Shown: positions 48,841 through 57,854, numbered from the stretch's first letter. The stretch: DNA of 64,000 nucleotides from Mycolicibacterium thermoresistibile (GCF_900187065.1 NZ_LT906483.1:4886686-4950685), one strand, 5' to 3'. Notes: generated by a model not told the origin, from the letters alone. Numbers and translations are program-made.

Positions 48841-51800
48841 GTCCGCCCACGACGGGGGCCGGCTCCCGGCCGCCCTCTCCGGGCCGGGTGCCGGGCACCG
48901 GACTGCCGCCCACCCCCGCCCCGCCGCCGCGCATCGCGCCACCGCAGCGCATCCGGCGTGGTCCCGCGCCCCGGCGGGCCGCCGGCCGGCCGGAACTGTC
49001 CGATGCCGCGGTGGTGTCGCGGTCCTGGGGGATGGCGATGGCCACCCTGGTCAGCCGGATCACCGGGTTCCTGCGGATCGTGTTGCTGGCCGCGATCCTG
49101 GGCGCCGCGCTGTCCAGCGCGTTCACCGTCGCCAATCAGCTGCCCAACCTGATCGCCGCGCTGGTGCTGGAGGCCACGTTCACCGCGATCTTCGTGCCGG
49201 TGCTGGCCCGCGCCGAACGCGACGACCCGGACGGCGGGACGGCGTTCATCCGCCGGCTGGTCACCCTGGCCACCACCCTGCTGCTGGTTACCACGTTGAT
49301 CTCGGTGGCGGCCGCGCCCGCGCTCACCCGGCTGATGCTCGGCGGCGATCCGCAGGTCAACGAACCGCTCACCACCGCGTTCGCGTATCTGCTGCTGCCG
49401 CAGGTGCTGTTCTACGGCCTGTCGTCGGTGTTCATGGCGATCCTCAACACCCGCAACGTGTTCGGGCCGCCGGCCTGGGCGCCGGTCGTCAACAACGTGG
49501 TCGCGATCGCGACGCTCGGCCTGTATCTGCTGGTGCCCGGCGAACTGTCGGTCGACCCGGTCGAGATGGGCAACGCCAAACTGCTGGTGCTGGGCATCGG
49601 CACCACGCTGGGTGTGGTCGCCCAGTGCGGCGTGCTGGTGGTGGCGATCCGCAGGGAGCGGATCAGCCTGCGGCCGCTGTGGGGCATCGACGACCGGCTG
49701 AAACGGTTCGGCACGATGGCCGCGGCGATGGTGCTCTACGTGCTGATCAGCCAGATCGGCCTGGTCGTCGGCAACCAGATCGCCAGCGGCGCGGCGGCGT
49801 CCGGTCCGGCCATCTACAACTACACCTGGCTGGTGCTGATGCTGCCGTTCGGCATGATCGGCGTCACCGTGCTGACCGTGGTGATGCCGCGGTTGAGCCG
49901 CAACGCCGCGGCCGAGGACGTCCCCGCCGTGCTGCGGGATTTCGCGCTTGCCATCCGGCTGACCATGGTGACGCTGATCCCGATCGTCGCGGTGATGACC
50001 GTCGGCGGACCCGCGATCGGTACCGCGCTGTTCGCCTACGGCAACTTCGGCTCGGTCGACGCCGGCTATCTGGGGATGGCGATCACGCTGTCGGCGTTCA
50101 CCCTGATCCCCTATGCGTTGGTGTTGCTGCAGCTGCGGGTCTTCTACGCCCGGGAGAGACCGTGGACCCCGATCATCGTGATCGTGGTGATCACCGCGGT
50201 CAAGATCGCCGCGTCGGTGGCCGCACCCCATCTGACCAGTGATCCGGACCTGGTGGCGGGCTATCTGGGCCTGGCCAACGGGCTCGGGTTCGCCGCCGGC
50301 GCGGTGGTCGGCCACCTGCTGCTGCGGGCCCATCTGGACCCGCCCGGCGGGCGGTTGCTGGAGCCGGCCGTGGTGCGGACCGTGCTGGTGACCATCGCGG
50401 CCTCGCTGACCGCGGCACTGATCGGGCAGATAGCCGATCAACTGCTCGGGCTGGAGCAGCTCACCGCAAACGGCGGCGGGGCCGGTTCGCTGCTTCGGCT
50501 GCTGGTGCTCGGGTTGATCATGGCGCCGGTCATCGCGGCGTTCCTGTGGTTCGCCAGGGTGCCCGAGGCCGAGGCCGCGGTGGCTGCGGTGCGACGCCGA
50601 TTCGGCAAAACACCGGCGAGCGGACCTGCGCCGGTGACCGCCGCTGCACCGGCGCCGACAGCCAACCCGGCGGCGACTACCGCGGACGAATCCCGGCCCG
50701 GAGCGCGTTTCCCGTACCCTGAGCAGAGGACTTCCGATCCGACGCGGCGGACCGGTGCGCCGGCCCCGGCCGCACAAGGAACTCCGGCAACCGCGGCCGG
50801 AGCGGGAATGCGGAAAGGACCAGCGGTGACTGACGACCCCGCAACCGGCGCCGCGCCAACGCCTGACCGGACCACCACGACCAGACTGCCCCGGCCCTCG
50901 GCCGCCGAGTCGAGCCGGAGCGCCTCGCTGGCGGGCGAGGCGCGCCCGTCGGCCGACGACTTCGAGCCTGATGTGCTGGAAGCGGACGGGGGTGGTGCGC
51001 ACCCGGCCGATGGGCCCCCGGAGGTCGCCGGTGCCACGGAGTCCGTCGACAGGAGGGCCATCGACAGGAGGGCCATCGACACCGGCACCGCGGCGACCAC
51101 CGAGACGGCCCGCCCGGTGATGTCGGGGCGTCCGCCGGCCGACTACGGCGGTGACCCCAGCCGCGAACCGCTGGCATTCGACTATCCGCGGGAACCGGCG
51201 ATCGAGGCCGCGACCGCCGAAGAGGATGTCCACCTGATCCCGGGTGCCACCGTCGGCGGCGGCCGCTACCGGCTGCTGGTGTTCCACGGCGGGCCGGAGC
51301 ACCTGCAGTTCTGGCAGGCGCTGGACACCGCCCTGGACCGGCAGGTGGCACTGACGTTCGTCGACCCGGACGCCATGCTGCCCGACGAGCAGGTGCAGCA
51401 GATCCTGTCCCGCACCCTCAAACTCAGCCGCCTCAACATGCCCGGCATCGCCCGGGTGCTCGATGTGCTCAACACCGGATCCGGCGGGCTGATCGTCTCG
51501 GAGTGGATCCGCGGCGGTTCGCTGGCCGAGGTCGCCGACACCTCACCGTCCCCCATCGGCGGGGCCCGGGCGATTCAGTCGCTGGCGGCGGCGGCCGAGG
51601 CCGCCCACCGCGACGGGGTCGCGCTGTCGATCGACCATCCGGCGCGGGTGCGGGTGAGCATCGAGGGCGATGTGGCGCTGGCGTTTCCGGCCACCATGCC
51701 CGACGCCGAACCCGAGGACGACATCCGCGGCATCGGCGCGGCGTTGTACGCGCTGCTGATCAACCGCTGGCCGCTGCCGGAGAGCGGATCCCCCAGCGGG

Positions 51801-52712
51801 CTGGCGCCGGCGGCCCGCGACGCCGCCGGAGAGGCCGTGGAACCGCGGACCGTCGACCGCGACATCCCGTTCCAGATCTCCGCCGCCGCGGCCCGCGCGG
51901 TGCAGGAGGGCGGCGGGATCCGCAGCGCCCCTACGCTGTTGAACCTGTTGCAACAGGCCACCGCGGTGGCCGACCGCACCGAGGTGATCACCACCGTCGA
52001 CGAGGGTGACGAACTGCCGCCGCCCACCCGGTTCCACGACGCGCCCGACGAGGACCCGGAAGTTCAGGCCCGCCGGCGCAAGGCCCTGCTGATCGGGGTC
52101 GGAGTCGGCGCGGCGATCATCATCCTCGCGCTGGTGGTGCTCGGTTCGATCCTGTCCCGGATCTTCGGGGACGTCGGCGGCAACCTCAACCGGGAGAGCC
52201 TGGGTCTGGGCGGCACCACCCCGACCGCATCGGCCACCCGGGAATCCGGGCCGCCCGGCGAGGTGATCAAACCGGTGCGCGCCACCGTGTTCTCCCCGAT
52301 GGGCGGGGCGGACTCACCGGGTCAGGCCGGACTGGCCATCGACGGCGATCCGTCGACGGCGTGGCCCACCGACACCTACACCGACCCGGTGCCGTTCCCG
52401 AACTTCAAGAACGGGGTCGGGCTGATGCTCGACCTGCCCGAGGAGACCGAGGTCGGATCGGTGACCGTCCGACTCAACAGCACCGGCACCGAGATCCAGA
52501 TCCGGTCGGCGGACAGCGCCAATCCGTCGTCGCTGGAGGACACCACGGCGCTGACGCAGCCCACCCGGATGCGGCCGGGCAGCAACACCATCGAGATCGA
52601 CAATCCCAGGGCGACGGAGCATCTGCTGGTGTGGATCTCCACGCTCGGTCAGGTCGACGGCGAGAACCGCACCGACATCGCCGAGATCACCCTGCGCGCC
52701 CCCGGTGAGTGA
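48837..52712 (+). CDS. murJ: MurJ (MviN) lipid II flippase fused to pseudokinase and extracellular domain
   Basis: A 1291-residue fusion. The MurJ part (about 60-580) has some 14 helices, beginning VVSRSWGMAMATLVSRITGFLRIV, and moves lipid II across the membrane. A disordered cytosolic linker leads to a pseudokinase (about 805-1050): GGGRYRLLVFHGG replaces a proper Gly loop and no catalytic HRD/DFG set is seen; in M. tuberculosis it is phosphorylated by PknB and recruits FhaA. One helix near 1081-1105 (LLIGVGVGAAIIILALVVLG) is followed by a discoidin-like extracellular domain (FSPMGGADSPGQAGLAIDGDPSTAWPTDTY). ATG 48837 overlaps the previous stop by four bases. Confidence 0.93.
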   Translation: MSPPTTGAGSRPPSPGRVPGTGLPPTPAPPPRIAPPQRIRRGPAPRRAAGRPELSDAAVVSRSWGMAMATLVSRITGFLRIVLLAAILGAALSSAFTVANQLPNLIAALVLEATFTAIFVPVLARAERDDPDGGTAFIRRLVTLATTLLLVTTLISVAAAPALTRLMLGGDPQVNEPLTTAFAYLLLPQVLFYGLSSVFMAILNTRNVFGPPAWAPVVNNVVAIATLGLYLLVPGELSVDPVEMGNAKLLVLGIGTTLGVVAQCGVLVVAIRRERISLRPLWGIDDRLKRFGTMAAAMVLYVLISQIGLVVGNQIASGAAASGPAIYNYTWLVLMLPFGMIGVTVLTVVMPRLSRNAAAEDVPAVLRDFALAIRLTMVTLIPIVAVMTVGGPAIGTALFAYGNFGSVDAGYLGMAITLSAFTLIPYALVLLQLRVFYARERPWTPIIVIVVITAVKIAASVAAPHLTSDPDLVAGYLGLANGLGFAAGAVVGHLLLRAHLDPPGGRLLEPAVVRTVLVTIAASLTAALIGQIADQLLGLEQLTANGGGAGSLLRLLVLGLIMAPVIAAFLWFARVPEAEAAVAAVRRRFGKTPASGPAPVTAAAPAPTANPAATTADESRPGARFPYPEQRTSDPTRRTGAPAPAAQGTPATAAGAGMRKGPAVTDDPATGAAPTPDRTTTTRLPRPSAAESSRSASLAGEARPSADDFEPDVLEADGGGAHPADGPPEVAGATESVDRRAIDRRAIDTGTAATTETARPVMSGRPPADYGGDPSREPLAFDYPREPAIEAATAEEDVHLIPGATVGGGRYRLLVFHGGPEHLQFWQALDTALDRQVALTFVDPDAMLPDEQVQQILSRTLKLSRLNMPGIARVLDVLNTGSGGLIVSEWIRGGSLAEVADTSPSPIGGARAIQSLAAAAEAAHRDGVALSIDHPARVRVSIEGDVALAFPATMPDAEPEDDIRGIGAALYALLINRWPLPESGSPSGLAPAARDAAGEAVEPRTVDRDIPFQISAAAARAVQEGGGIRSAPTLLNLLQQATAVADRTEVITTVDEGDELPPPTRFHDAPDEDPEVQARRRKALLIGVGVGAAIIILALVVLGSILSRIFGDVGGNLNRESLGLGGTTPTASATRESGPPGEVIKPVRATVFSPMGGADSPGQAGLAIDGDPSTAWPTDTYTDPVPFPNFKNGVGLMLDLPEETEVGSVTVRLNSTGTEIQIRSADSANPSSLEDTTALTQPTRMRPGSNTIEIDNPRATEHLLVWISTLGQVDGENRTDIAEITLRAPGE
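51047..51076 (+). repeat. 15-bp tandem duplication in the murJ linker
   Basis: CGACAGGAGGGCCAT occurs twice in tandem, in frame, giving RRAIDRRAID in the disordered cytosolic linker before the pseudokinase. Harmless to the fold; may vary in copy number. Confidence 0.8.
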
Positions 52713-52748
52713 GCGTCCCTGACCCGGGTGGCCGCACCCACACCCGAG

Positions 52749-52772
52749 TAATCCACAGCCCGGTTATCCACA
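52749..52772 (+). promoter_or_regulatory. Two DnaA-box-like sites upstream of sigM
   Basis: TAATCCACA (52749-52757) and TTATCCACA (52764-52772), same orientation, 15 bases apart, in the 145-base gap between murJ and sigM. The second matches the general bacterial DnaA box at all nine bases. They lie 74-100 bases above the sigM -10 box, a reasonable position for regulation by DnaA or for DnaA titration. Confidence 0.5.
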
Positions 52773-52845
52773 GCCCGCACCGGCGCTGACCACGCCATAC
52801 CCGGGTGCCGGCAAACAAGTGCCGGGGACGGGCGCCGGCACCGCT

Positions 52846-52851
52846 TACGGT
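52846..52851 (+). promoter_or_regulatory. -10 element TACGGT of sigM
   Basis: A TANNNT box six bases before GTG 52858, predicting a leaderless sigM mRNA. It supports GTG 52858 over the longer reading frame. Confidence 0.55.
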
Positions 52852-52857
52852 TCGGCT

Positions 52858-53439
52858 GTGAAGAGCTTCGGGGACGATCGCCGGTCGCGGACCGACGCGG
52901 AGCTGCTGGCCGCACATGTCGACGGTGACCGCTATGCCTTCGAGGAGCTGTTCCACCGCCACCACCGGCAGCTGTACCGGCTGGCCCGGCTCACCAGCCG
53001 CCACCCCGAGGACGCCGCCGACGCCCTGCAGGAGGCGATGCTGTCGGCCCACCGCAGCGCGCCGGCGTTCCGGTACGACTCCGCGGTGAGCAGCTGGCTG
53101 CACCGCATCGTCGTCAACTCGTGTCTGGATCGATTGCGGCGCAACAAGTCCCGACCCACCGCGGCATTGCGTGACGACGTCGCGGCGACCGGTGATCCGA
53201 CCGCGGCGGTGGACACCGCGATCGTGGTGCAGCGCGCGCTGATGACCCTGCCGGTCGAGCAACGCGCCGCGGTGGTGGCGGTGGACATGCAGGGGTACTC
53301 GGTGGCCGAGACCGCCCGCCTGCTCGGCGTGGCCGAGGGCACCGTCAAGAGCCGGTGTTCACGGGCGCGTGCGAAGCTGGCCGGCGTGCTGAGGCATCTC
53401 GACAGCCGATCACCGGTCGGAGCCCGCAGCCGGCAGTAG
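52858..53439 (+). CDS. sigM: ECF RNA polymerase sigma factor SigM
   Basis: A 193-residue ECF sigma factor. Region 2 is DRYAFEELFHRHHRQLYRLARLTSRHPEDAADALQEAMLSAHRSAPAFRYDSAVSSWLHRIVVNSCLDRLRR (core LYRLARL and WLHRIVVN); region 4 is LPVEQRAAVVAVDMQGYSVAETARLLGVAEGTVKSRCSRARAKL. It directs polymerase to envelope and Esx-type genes in stationary phase in mycobacteria. The start GTG 52858 gives VKSFGDDRRSRTDAELL. The next gene, 57 bases downstream, encodes its probable anti-sigma factor. Confidence 0.93.
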   Translation: MKSFGDDRRSRTDAELLAAHVDGDRYAFEELFHRHHRQLYRLARLTSRHPEDAADALQEAMLSAHRSAPAFRYDSAVSSWLHRIVVNSCLDRLRRNKSRPTAALRDDVAATGDPTAAVDTAIVVQRALMTLPVEQRAAVVAVDMQGYSVAETARLLGVAEGTVKSRCSRARAKLAGVLRHLDSRSPVGARSRQ

Positions 53440-53496
53440 CGTTCGACCCAGTAGCGTCTGCACTCGGGCCCCTGCACACCGACCGGTGGGAGCGAG

Positions 53497-54237
53497 ATGG
53501 ACAGCGACGACGACGCTCGGCGCCGGTCTGCCGGTCCGGACCGGCCCGCGCCATCGGACGGTGGCGCGTTCGAGCCGGAACGTCCCGAGACCCCCGGTGC
53601 CCTCGACCCCGAGGCCACCGACCGGGTGCGCGCCGAGCTCGCCCGCCTGGCCACCGACACCGACTCGGCCCCACAGGTGCCGGCCGCGGTGACCGCGCGG
53701 ATCGGCGCGGCTCTGCGGGCCGCTCCCCCACCCACCGGGGACCGGTCCGGCAGGCCCGGTCCGGCGCACGCGGTGCGCTCCCCGTTGCCACCGCTGCGGC
53801 GCGTCACCCTCGTGGTGGGCGTGACCGCGGCGCTGCTGGCCGCCGGGCTGGGCGCCGTCATGCTGCTCGCACGGCCCGGTACACCGGCACCGGGCCCCGC
53901 GGCGTCCCCGGAACTCACCGCCAACCGCATCACCGCCACCACGGCCCGCCCCCCGATCGGGGTGCCGGACGACGAACTGCGCGAACTGCTGACCGTGCCG
54001 CCCCGGCTGGGGCCGCTGGCCGAGCCGGATCGGCGCACCGGATGCCTGCGGGCGCTGGGTTACACCGACCCCGACGCACTGCTCGGCGCCCGGCCGCACT
54101 CCGTCGACGGGGATCCCGGCGTGCTGCTGCTGCTTCCCGGCACCACCGCCGGGCTGATCGTCGCCGTGGTGGTCGCGCCCGACTGCGGGCCGGACGGCCC
54201 GGCGATCCGCACCGAACGACACGTATTCCAGCGGTGA
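53497..54237 (+). CDS. rsmA: Anti-sigma-M factor RsmA (Rv3912-like)
   Basis: A 246-residue single-span protein. The cytosolic N-terminus (about 1-105) is acidic then helical (DPEATDRVRAELARLATDTDSAPQVPAAVTARIGAALRA), a form common to sigma-binding domains; the helix VTLVVGVTAALLAAGLGAVMLL is near 103-125; the ~120-residue outer domain contains two Cys (GCLRALG, PDCGPDG) that could form a disulfide. It would hold SigM at the membrane. No zinc-binding HxxxCxxC is present. Assignment rests mainly on position after sigM and topology. Confidence 0.8.
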   Translation: MDSDDDARRRSAGPDRPAPSDGGAFEPERPETPGALDPEATDRVRAELARLATDTDSAPQVPAAVTARIGAALRAAPPPTGDRSGRPGPAHAVRSPLPPLRRVTLVVGVTAALLAAGLGAVMLLARPGTPAPGPAASPELTANRITATTARPPIGVPDDELRELLTVPPRLGPLAEPDRRTGCLRALGYTDPDALLGARPHSVDGDPGVLLLLPGTTAGLIVAVVVAPDCGPDGPAIRTERHVFQR

Positions 54238-54380
54238 CACCGGGGCCCGCGGGATCTGCCGGGCACATGTGATGTGCGTGTGACGATGTGCGTGTGACGT
54301 AGCCGCCGCCCACCGCCGGGAACAGTGCCGCTTAGGCTGGTGTTGAAAACCGGTGCCAGCCGCAGCGCAGAAAGGCCCAT

Positions 54381-55358
54381 ATGTCCGACCAGACCATCCA
54401 CGACGTGATCATCATCGGGTCCGGCCCCGCGGGGTACACCGCGGCGATCTACACCGCCCGGGCCCAGTTGAAGCCGCTCGTCTTCGAGGGCACCCAGTTC
54501 GGGGGCGCACTGATGACCACCACCGAAGTGGAGAACTATCCCGGTTTCCGCGACGGCATCATGGGCCCGGAACTGATGGACCAGATGCGCGAACAGGCGC
54601 TGCGCTTCGGTGCCGATCTGCGGATGGAAGACGTCGAGGCGGTATCGCTGCAGGGCCCGGTCAAGACCGTGACCGTCGGCGACGAGACCCACCGCGCCCG
54701 CGCGGTGATCCTGGCCATGGGCGCCGCCGCCCGCCATCTCGGGGTCCCCGGCGAGGAAGAACTCATCGGCATGGGGGTCAGCACCTGCGCCACCTGTGAC
54801 GGGTTCTTCTTCCGCGATCAGGACATCATCGTGGTCGGCGGTGGCGACTCGGCGATGGAAGAGGCCCTCTTCTTGACCAAGTTCGCCCGCAAGGTCACCC
54901 TGATCCACCGCCGCGACGAGTTCCGCGCCTCGCGCATCATGCTGGAACGCGCCCGCGCCAACGAGAAGATCACCTTCGTCACCAACACCCAGGTCACCGC
55001 GATCGAGGGCGATCCGAAGGTGACCGGCGTGCGGTTGCGGAACACCGTCACCGGCGAGGAATCCCACATGGCGGTCACCGGCGTGTTCGTGGCGATCGGC
55101 CACGACCCGCGCTCCGAACTGGTGCGCGGCCAGCTGGATCTGGACGACGACGGGTATGTGCTGGTCAAGGGCCGCACCACCGCCACCTCCGTGGAGGGGG
55201 TGTTCGCCGCCGGCGACCTGGTCGACCGCACGTACCGACAGGCGATCACCGCGGCCGGCTCCGGCTGCGCGGCGGCCATCGACGCCGAACGGTGGTTGGC
55301 TGAGCAACCCCGCACCCCCAGCACCGAGGACACCGATCTGATAGGAGCACCCCGATGA
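54381..55358 (+). CDS. trxB: Thioredoxin reductase
   Basis: A 325-residue low-molecular-weight thioredoxin reductase that reduces thioredoxin with NADPH. FAD motif IIIGSGPAGYTAAIYTARA (residues 11-30), redox pair CATC in STCATCDGFFF (about 137-140), NADPH motif VVGGGDSAMEEALFL, and the C-terminal FAD motif GVFAAGDLVDRTYRQAITAAGSG. AGAAAGGCCC precedes the ATG. Its stop overlaps the trxA start by four bases. The pair lies downstream of sigM-rsmA, the conserved mycobacterial order. Confidence 0.96.
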   Translation: MSDQTIHDVIIIGSGPAGYTAAIYTARAQLKPLVFEGTQFGGALMTTTEVENYPGFRDGIMGPELMDQMREQALRFGADLRMEDVEAVSLQGPVKTVTVGDETHRARAVILAMGAAARHLGVPGEEELIGMGVSTCATCDGFFFRDQDIIVVGGGDSAMEEALFLTKFARKVTLIHRRDEFRASRIMLERARANEKITFVTNTQVTAIEGDPKVTGVRLRNTVTGEESHMAVTGVFVAIGHDPRSELVRGQLDLDDDGYVLVKGRTTATSVEGVFAAGDLVDRTYRQAITAAGSGCAAAIDAERWLAEQPRTPSTEDTDLIGAPR

Positions 55359-55678
55359 GTGGCACCGTCACCGTCACCGACAGCACCTTCAAGACCGACG
55401 TATTGGACAGCGACACACCGGTTCTGGTGGATTTCTGGGCCGACTGGTGCGGTCCGTGCAAGATGGTGGCGCCGGTGCTGGAGGAGATCGCCAACGAGAA
55501 GTCCGGCACGCTGAAGGTCGCCAAGCTCGACGTGGATGCCAACCCGGAGGCCGCCCGGGATTTCCAGGTGGTCTCGATCCCGACGATGATTCTGTTCAAG
55601 GGCGGCACACCGGTGAAGCGGATCGTCGGAGCGAAGGGCAAGGCGGCCTTGCTGCGCGAAATCGAGGACGCTCTCTGA
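55355..55678 (+). CDS. trxA: Thioredoxin
   Basis: A 107-residue thioredoxin with the active site WCGPC (VDFWADWCGPCKMVAPVLEEIA), the buried Asp of DFWADW, and the cis-Pro loop SIPTMILF. It reduces protein disulfides in the cytosol and is recharged by TrxB encoded by the overlapping upstream gene (ATGA at 55355-55358). This is the copy called TrxC in M. tuberculosis nomenclature. It is followed by a 163-base gap with repeats before cwlM. Confidence 0.96.
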   Translation: MSGTVTVTDSTFKTDVLDSDTPVLVDFWADWCGPCKMVAPVLEEIANEKSGTLKVAKLDVDANPEAARDFQVVSIPTMILFKGGTPVKRIVGAKGKAALLREIEDAL

Positions 55679-55749
55679 CCGGCTGACCCGGCCCACCGGG
55701 CCTGCGGTTTTCGGTATTTCGAATGTGGTCTGCGACAATGGCCCGGTAG

Positions 55750-55779
55750 TGCCCCAGTAGTTCATGCCCCAGTAGTTCA
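55750..55779 (+). repeat. 15-bp exact tandem repeat before cwlM
   Basis: TGCCCCAGTAGTTCA occurs twice without spacer, immediately followed by the hairpin at 55781. It lies in the trxA-cwlM gap and could be a regulatory site for cwlM. Confidence 0.85.
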
Positions 55780-55780
55780 C

Positions 55781-55817
55781 ATATGGCCACCAGCCTCTCC
55801 GACGCTGGTGGCCATAT
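55781..55817. terminator. 14-bp perfect hairpin between trxA and cwlM
   Basis: ATATGGCCACCAGC (55781-55794) pairs with GCTGGTGGCCATAT (55804-55817) around a 9-base loop. It ends 24 bases before the cwlM ATG, so it may end the trxBA transcript or act in the cwlM leader; no U-tract follows. Confidence 0.65.
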
Positions 55818-55841
55818 CCGAAAGGCCAGCGTGGAGGCGTT

Positions 55842-57038
55842 ATGTCGAGTCTGCGTCGCGGTGATCGCGGAAGTGCGGTCGCCGAGATCCGCGCGGCGCT
55901 GGCGGGCCTGGGCCTGATCGACAATCCCGACGACGATCTGAGCACCGGCCGCCACGTGGTGCCGGATTACTTCGACGACGAACTCGACCAGGCGGTGCGC
56001 GCCTTCCAGCAGCAGCGCGGCCTGCTGGTGGACGGAGTGGTCGGCGAAGCGACGTACCGGGCCCTGAAAGAGGCGTCGTACCGGTTGGGGGCCCGTACCC
56101 TGTCGCACCAGTTCGGCGCCCCGATGTACGGCGACGACGTCGCGACCCTGCAGCTGCGGTTGCAGGAACTCGGGTTCTACACCGGACTGGTGGACGGGCA
56201 TTTCGGCCTGCAGACGCACAACGCCCTGATGTCCTACCAGCGGGAGTACGGGCTCTACCCGGACGGCATTTGCGGCCCGGAAACCTTGCGCTCGTTGTAT
56301 TTTCTCGGTTCCCGGGTCACCGGCGGATCCCCGCACGCCATCCGCGAGGAGGAGATGGTGCGCCGGTCCGGCCCGAGGTTGTCCGGTAAACGGATCATCA
56401 TCGACCCCGGGCTGGGTGGCTCCGAGCGGGGCCTGATCATGTCCACCCCGCGCGGTCCGATCAGCGAGGCAGACATCCTGTGGGACTTGGCAAGTCGGCT
56501 GGAAGGCCGGATGACGGCGATCGGGATGGAGACATCGCTGTCGCGTTCCGCCCACCACTGCCCCACCGACGCGGAACGGGCCGCCACCGCCAACACCGTC
56601 GGCGCCGACCTGATGATCAGCCTGCGCTGCGCCATGCACAAATCACCGGCCGCGCACGGGGTGGCGTCGTTCCACTTCGGCAACGCGCACGGATCGGTGT
56701 CCACGATCGGCCGGAACCTGGCGGACTTCATTCAGCGGGAGATCGTGGCCCGCACCGGATTACAGGACTGCCGCACACACGGCCGCACCTGGGATCTGTT
56801 GCGGCTGACCAGGATGCCCACCGTCCAGGTCGACATCGGCTATCTGACCAACCCGGGTGACCGCGCGCTGTTGACCGACCCGCAGATCCGCGATGCGATC
56901 GCCGAAGGCATTCTCGCCGCGGTCAAACGGCTCTATCTGCTCGGTAAGAACGACCGTCCGACCGGTACGTTCACCTTCGCCGAACTGCTGGCCCACGAGC
57001 TGTCGGTGGAACAGTCCGGCCGCATGCACTCCAACTGA
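55842..57038 (+). CDS. cwlM: CwlM, amidase-like regulator of peptidoglycan synthesis
   Basis: A 398-residue protein without signal peptide. Two peptidoglycan-binding-like repeats come first (RGDRGSAVAEIRAALAGLGL; GDDVATLQLRLQELGFYTGLVDGHFG), then an Amidase_3 domain (about 185-350). The normal zinc-ligand motif DPGHGG reads DPGLGG, so a metal His is missing and catalysis is doubtful. In mycobacteria the cytosolic form, phosphorylated by PknB, activates MurA; Thr374 in RPTGTF matches the reported phosphosite number from memory. GTGGAGGCGTT precedes the ATG. Confidence 0.93.
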   Translation: MSSLRRGDRGSAVAEIRAALAGLGLIDNPDDDLSTGRHVVPDYFDDELDQAVRAFQQQRGLLVDGVVGEATYRALKEASYRLGARTLSHQFGAPMYGDDVATLQLRLQELGFYTGLVDGHFGLQTHNALMSYQREYGLYPDGICGPETLRSLYFLGSRVTGGSPHAIREEEMVRRSGPRLSGKRIIIDPGLGGSERGLIMSTPRGPISEADILWDLASRLEGRMTAIGMETSLSRSAHHCPTDAERAATANTVGADLMISLRCAMHKSPAAHGVASFHFGNAHGSVSTIGRNLADFIQREIVARTGLQDCRTHGRTWDLLRLTRMPTVQVDIGYLTNPGDRALLTDPQIRDAIAEGILAAVKRLYLLGKNDRPTGTFTFAELLAHELSVEQSGRMHSN

Positions 57039-57071
57039 CACCGGATCTCACCGGGTGTTCCCGGTGGCGCG

Positions 57072-57854
57072 TCAGATCACGCGACCGACGCCGGCGCCCA
57101 CCGGCGCCTCGATCCGCACCTCGGCGAACAGCCGCTCCAGCGCCGCTTCGACATCGGCCTTCCAACCGAGTCCCTGTTCGAGTTCCAGCCGCAGTCTCGG
57201 GAAGTAGCGGTGTGGGGTGACCACCTCGAAACCCACCTCCTCGAGCACATCGGCGGCGATCACGCAGCGGCCGGCGGAGCAGTCGCCCAGCGTCTGCATC
57301 ACCCTGGTCAGTCCCGCGGGTACCCGGTTCGGGTCGGACAGTTCGCCGACCTCGGCGGTACGGCCGAACGCCTCGAGCGCCCGCACACCACGCCGGACCA
57401 GATCACCGACGACCGCCGCCAGCAGATCCCGCGGCGTCGCATCGTGATCCGGCCCCTCCTCCACCCCGACCGCGGTGAGCAGGACCGCATCGGCGCTGAC
57501 CGGCCCGGTGGGGAACAACCGTGCCCTGGGCACCACTGCTGGTGGTGCGTAGAACGCGTACCCGAAACAGTGCTCATCATGCGTATCGTTCTCAGCGTCC
57601 CGGTCCATCCGATCCACACCGTCACCGGTGGGCCGCCCGGGCCGCCGCGAGCGGGAGCGCAGGGCCAGCTGGCCGCATGAGCCCCACTCCAGCATCACCA
57701 TGGACAACCAGGCTTCCTTCTCGAACTCCGGGTCGGCCAGGTGATCACCGCCGCGCATGGTGGACGGGTCGACCTCCCAGAACACGCAGCGCCGCGCATG
57801 CTTGGGCAACTGGTCGAAAGCCTCCAGCCGCAGCGGTGCGATACGTGTGGACAC
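57072..57854 (-). CDS. GNAT-like acetyltransferase-family protein (Rv3916c-like)
   Basis: A 260-residue protein beginning at GTG 57854 with VSTRIAPLRLEAFDQLPKHARRCVFWEVDP. FGYAFYAPPAVVPRARLFPTGPVSADAVLLTAVGVEE and LVRRGVRALEAFGR fit a GNAT core with its acetyl-CoA region, though the pyrophosphate loop Q/RxxGxG/A is not clear. The place between cwlM and parB is invariant in mycobacteria. An inserted charged segment (about 73-95) looks disordered. Function unknown. It converges on cwlM and follows parB on the same strand after 152 bases. Confidence 0.78.
   Translation of the reverse strand: MSTRIAPLRLEAFDQLPKHARRCVFWEVDPSTMRGGDHLADPEFEKEAWLSMVMLEWGSCGQLALRSRSRRPGRPTGDGVDRMDRDAENDTHDEHCFGYAFYAPPAVVPRARLFPTGPVSADAVLLTAVGVEEGPDHDATPRDLLAAVVGDLVRRGVRALEAFGRTAEVGELSDPNRVPAGLTRVMQTLGDCSAGRCVIAADVLEEVGFEVVTPHRYFPRLRLELEQGLGWKADVEAALERLFAEVRIEAPVGAGVGRVI

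Noticed and set aside
48720..51302. 860-codon minus-strand frame opposite murJ
   Set aside because: Low-complexity Arg/Gln/His composition; murJ motifs are on the plus strand.
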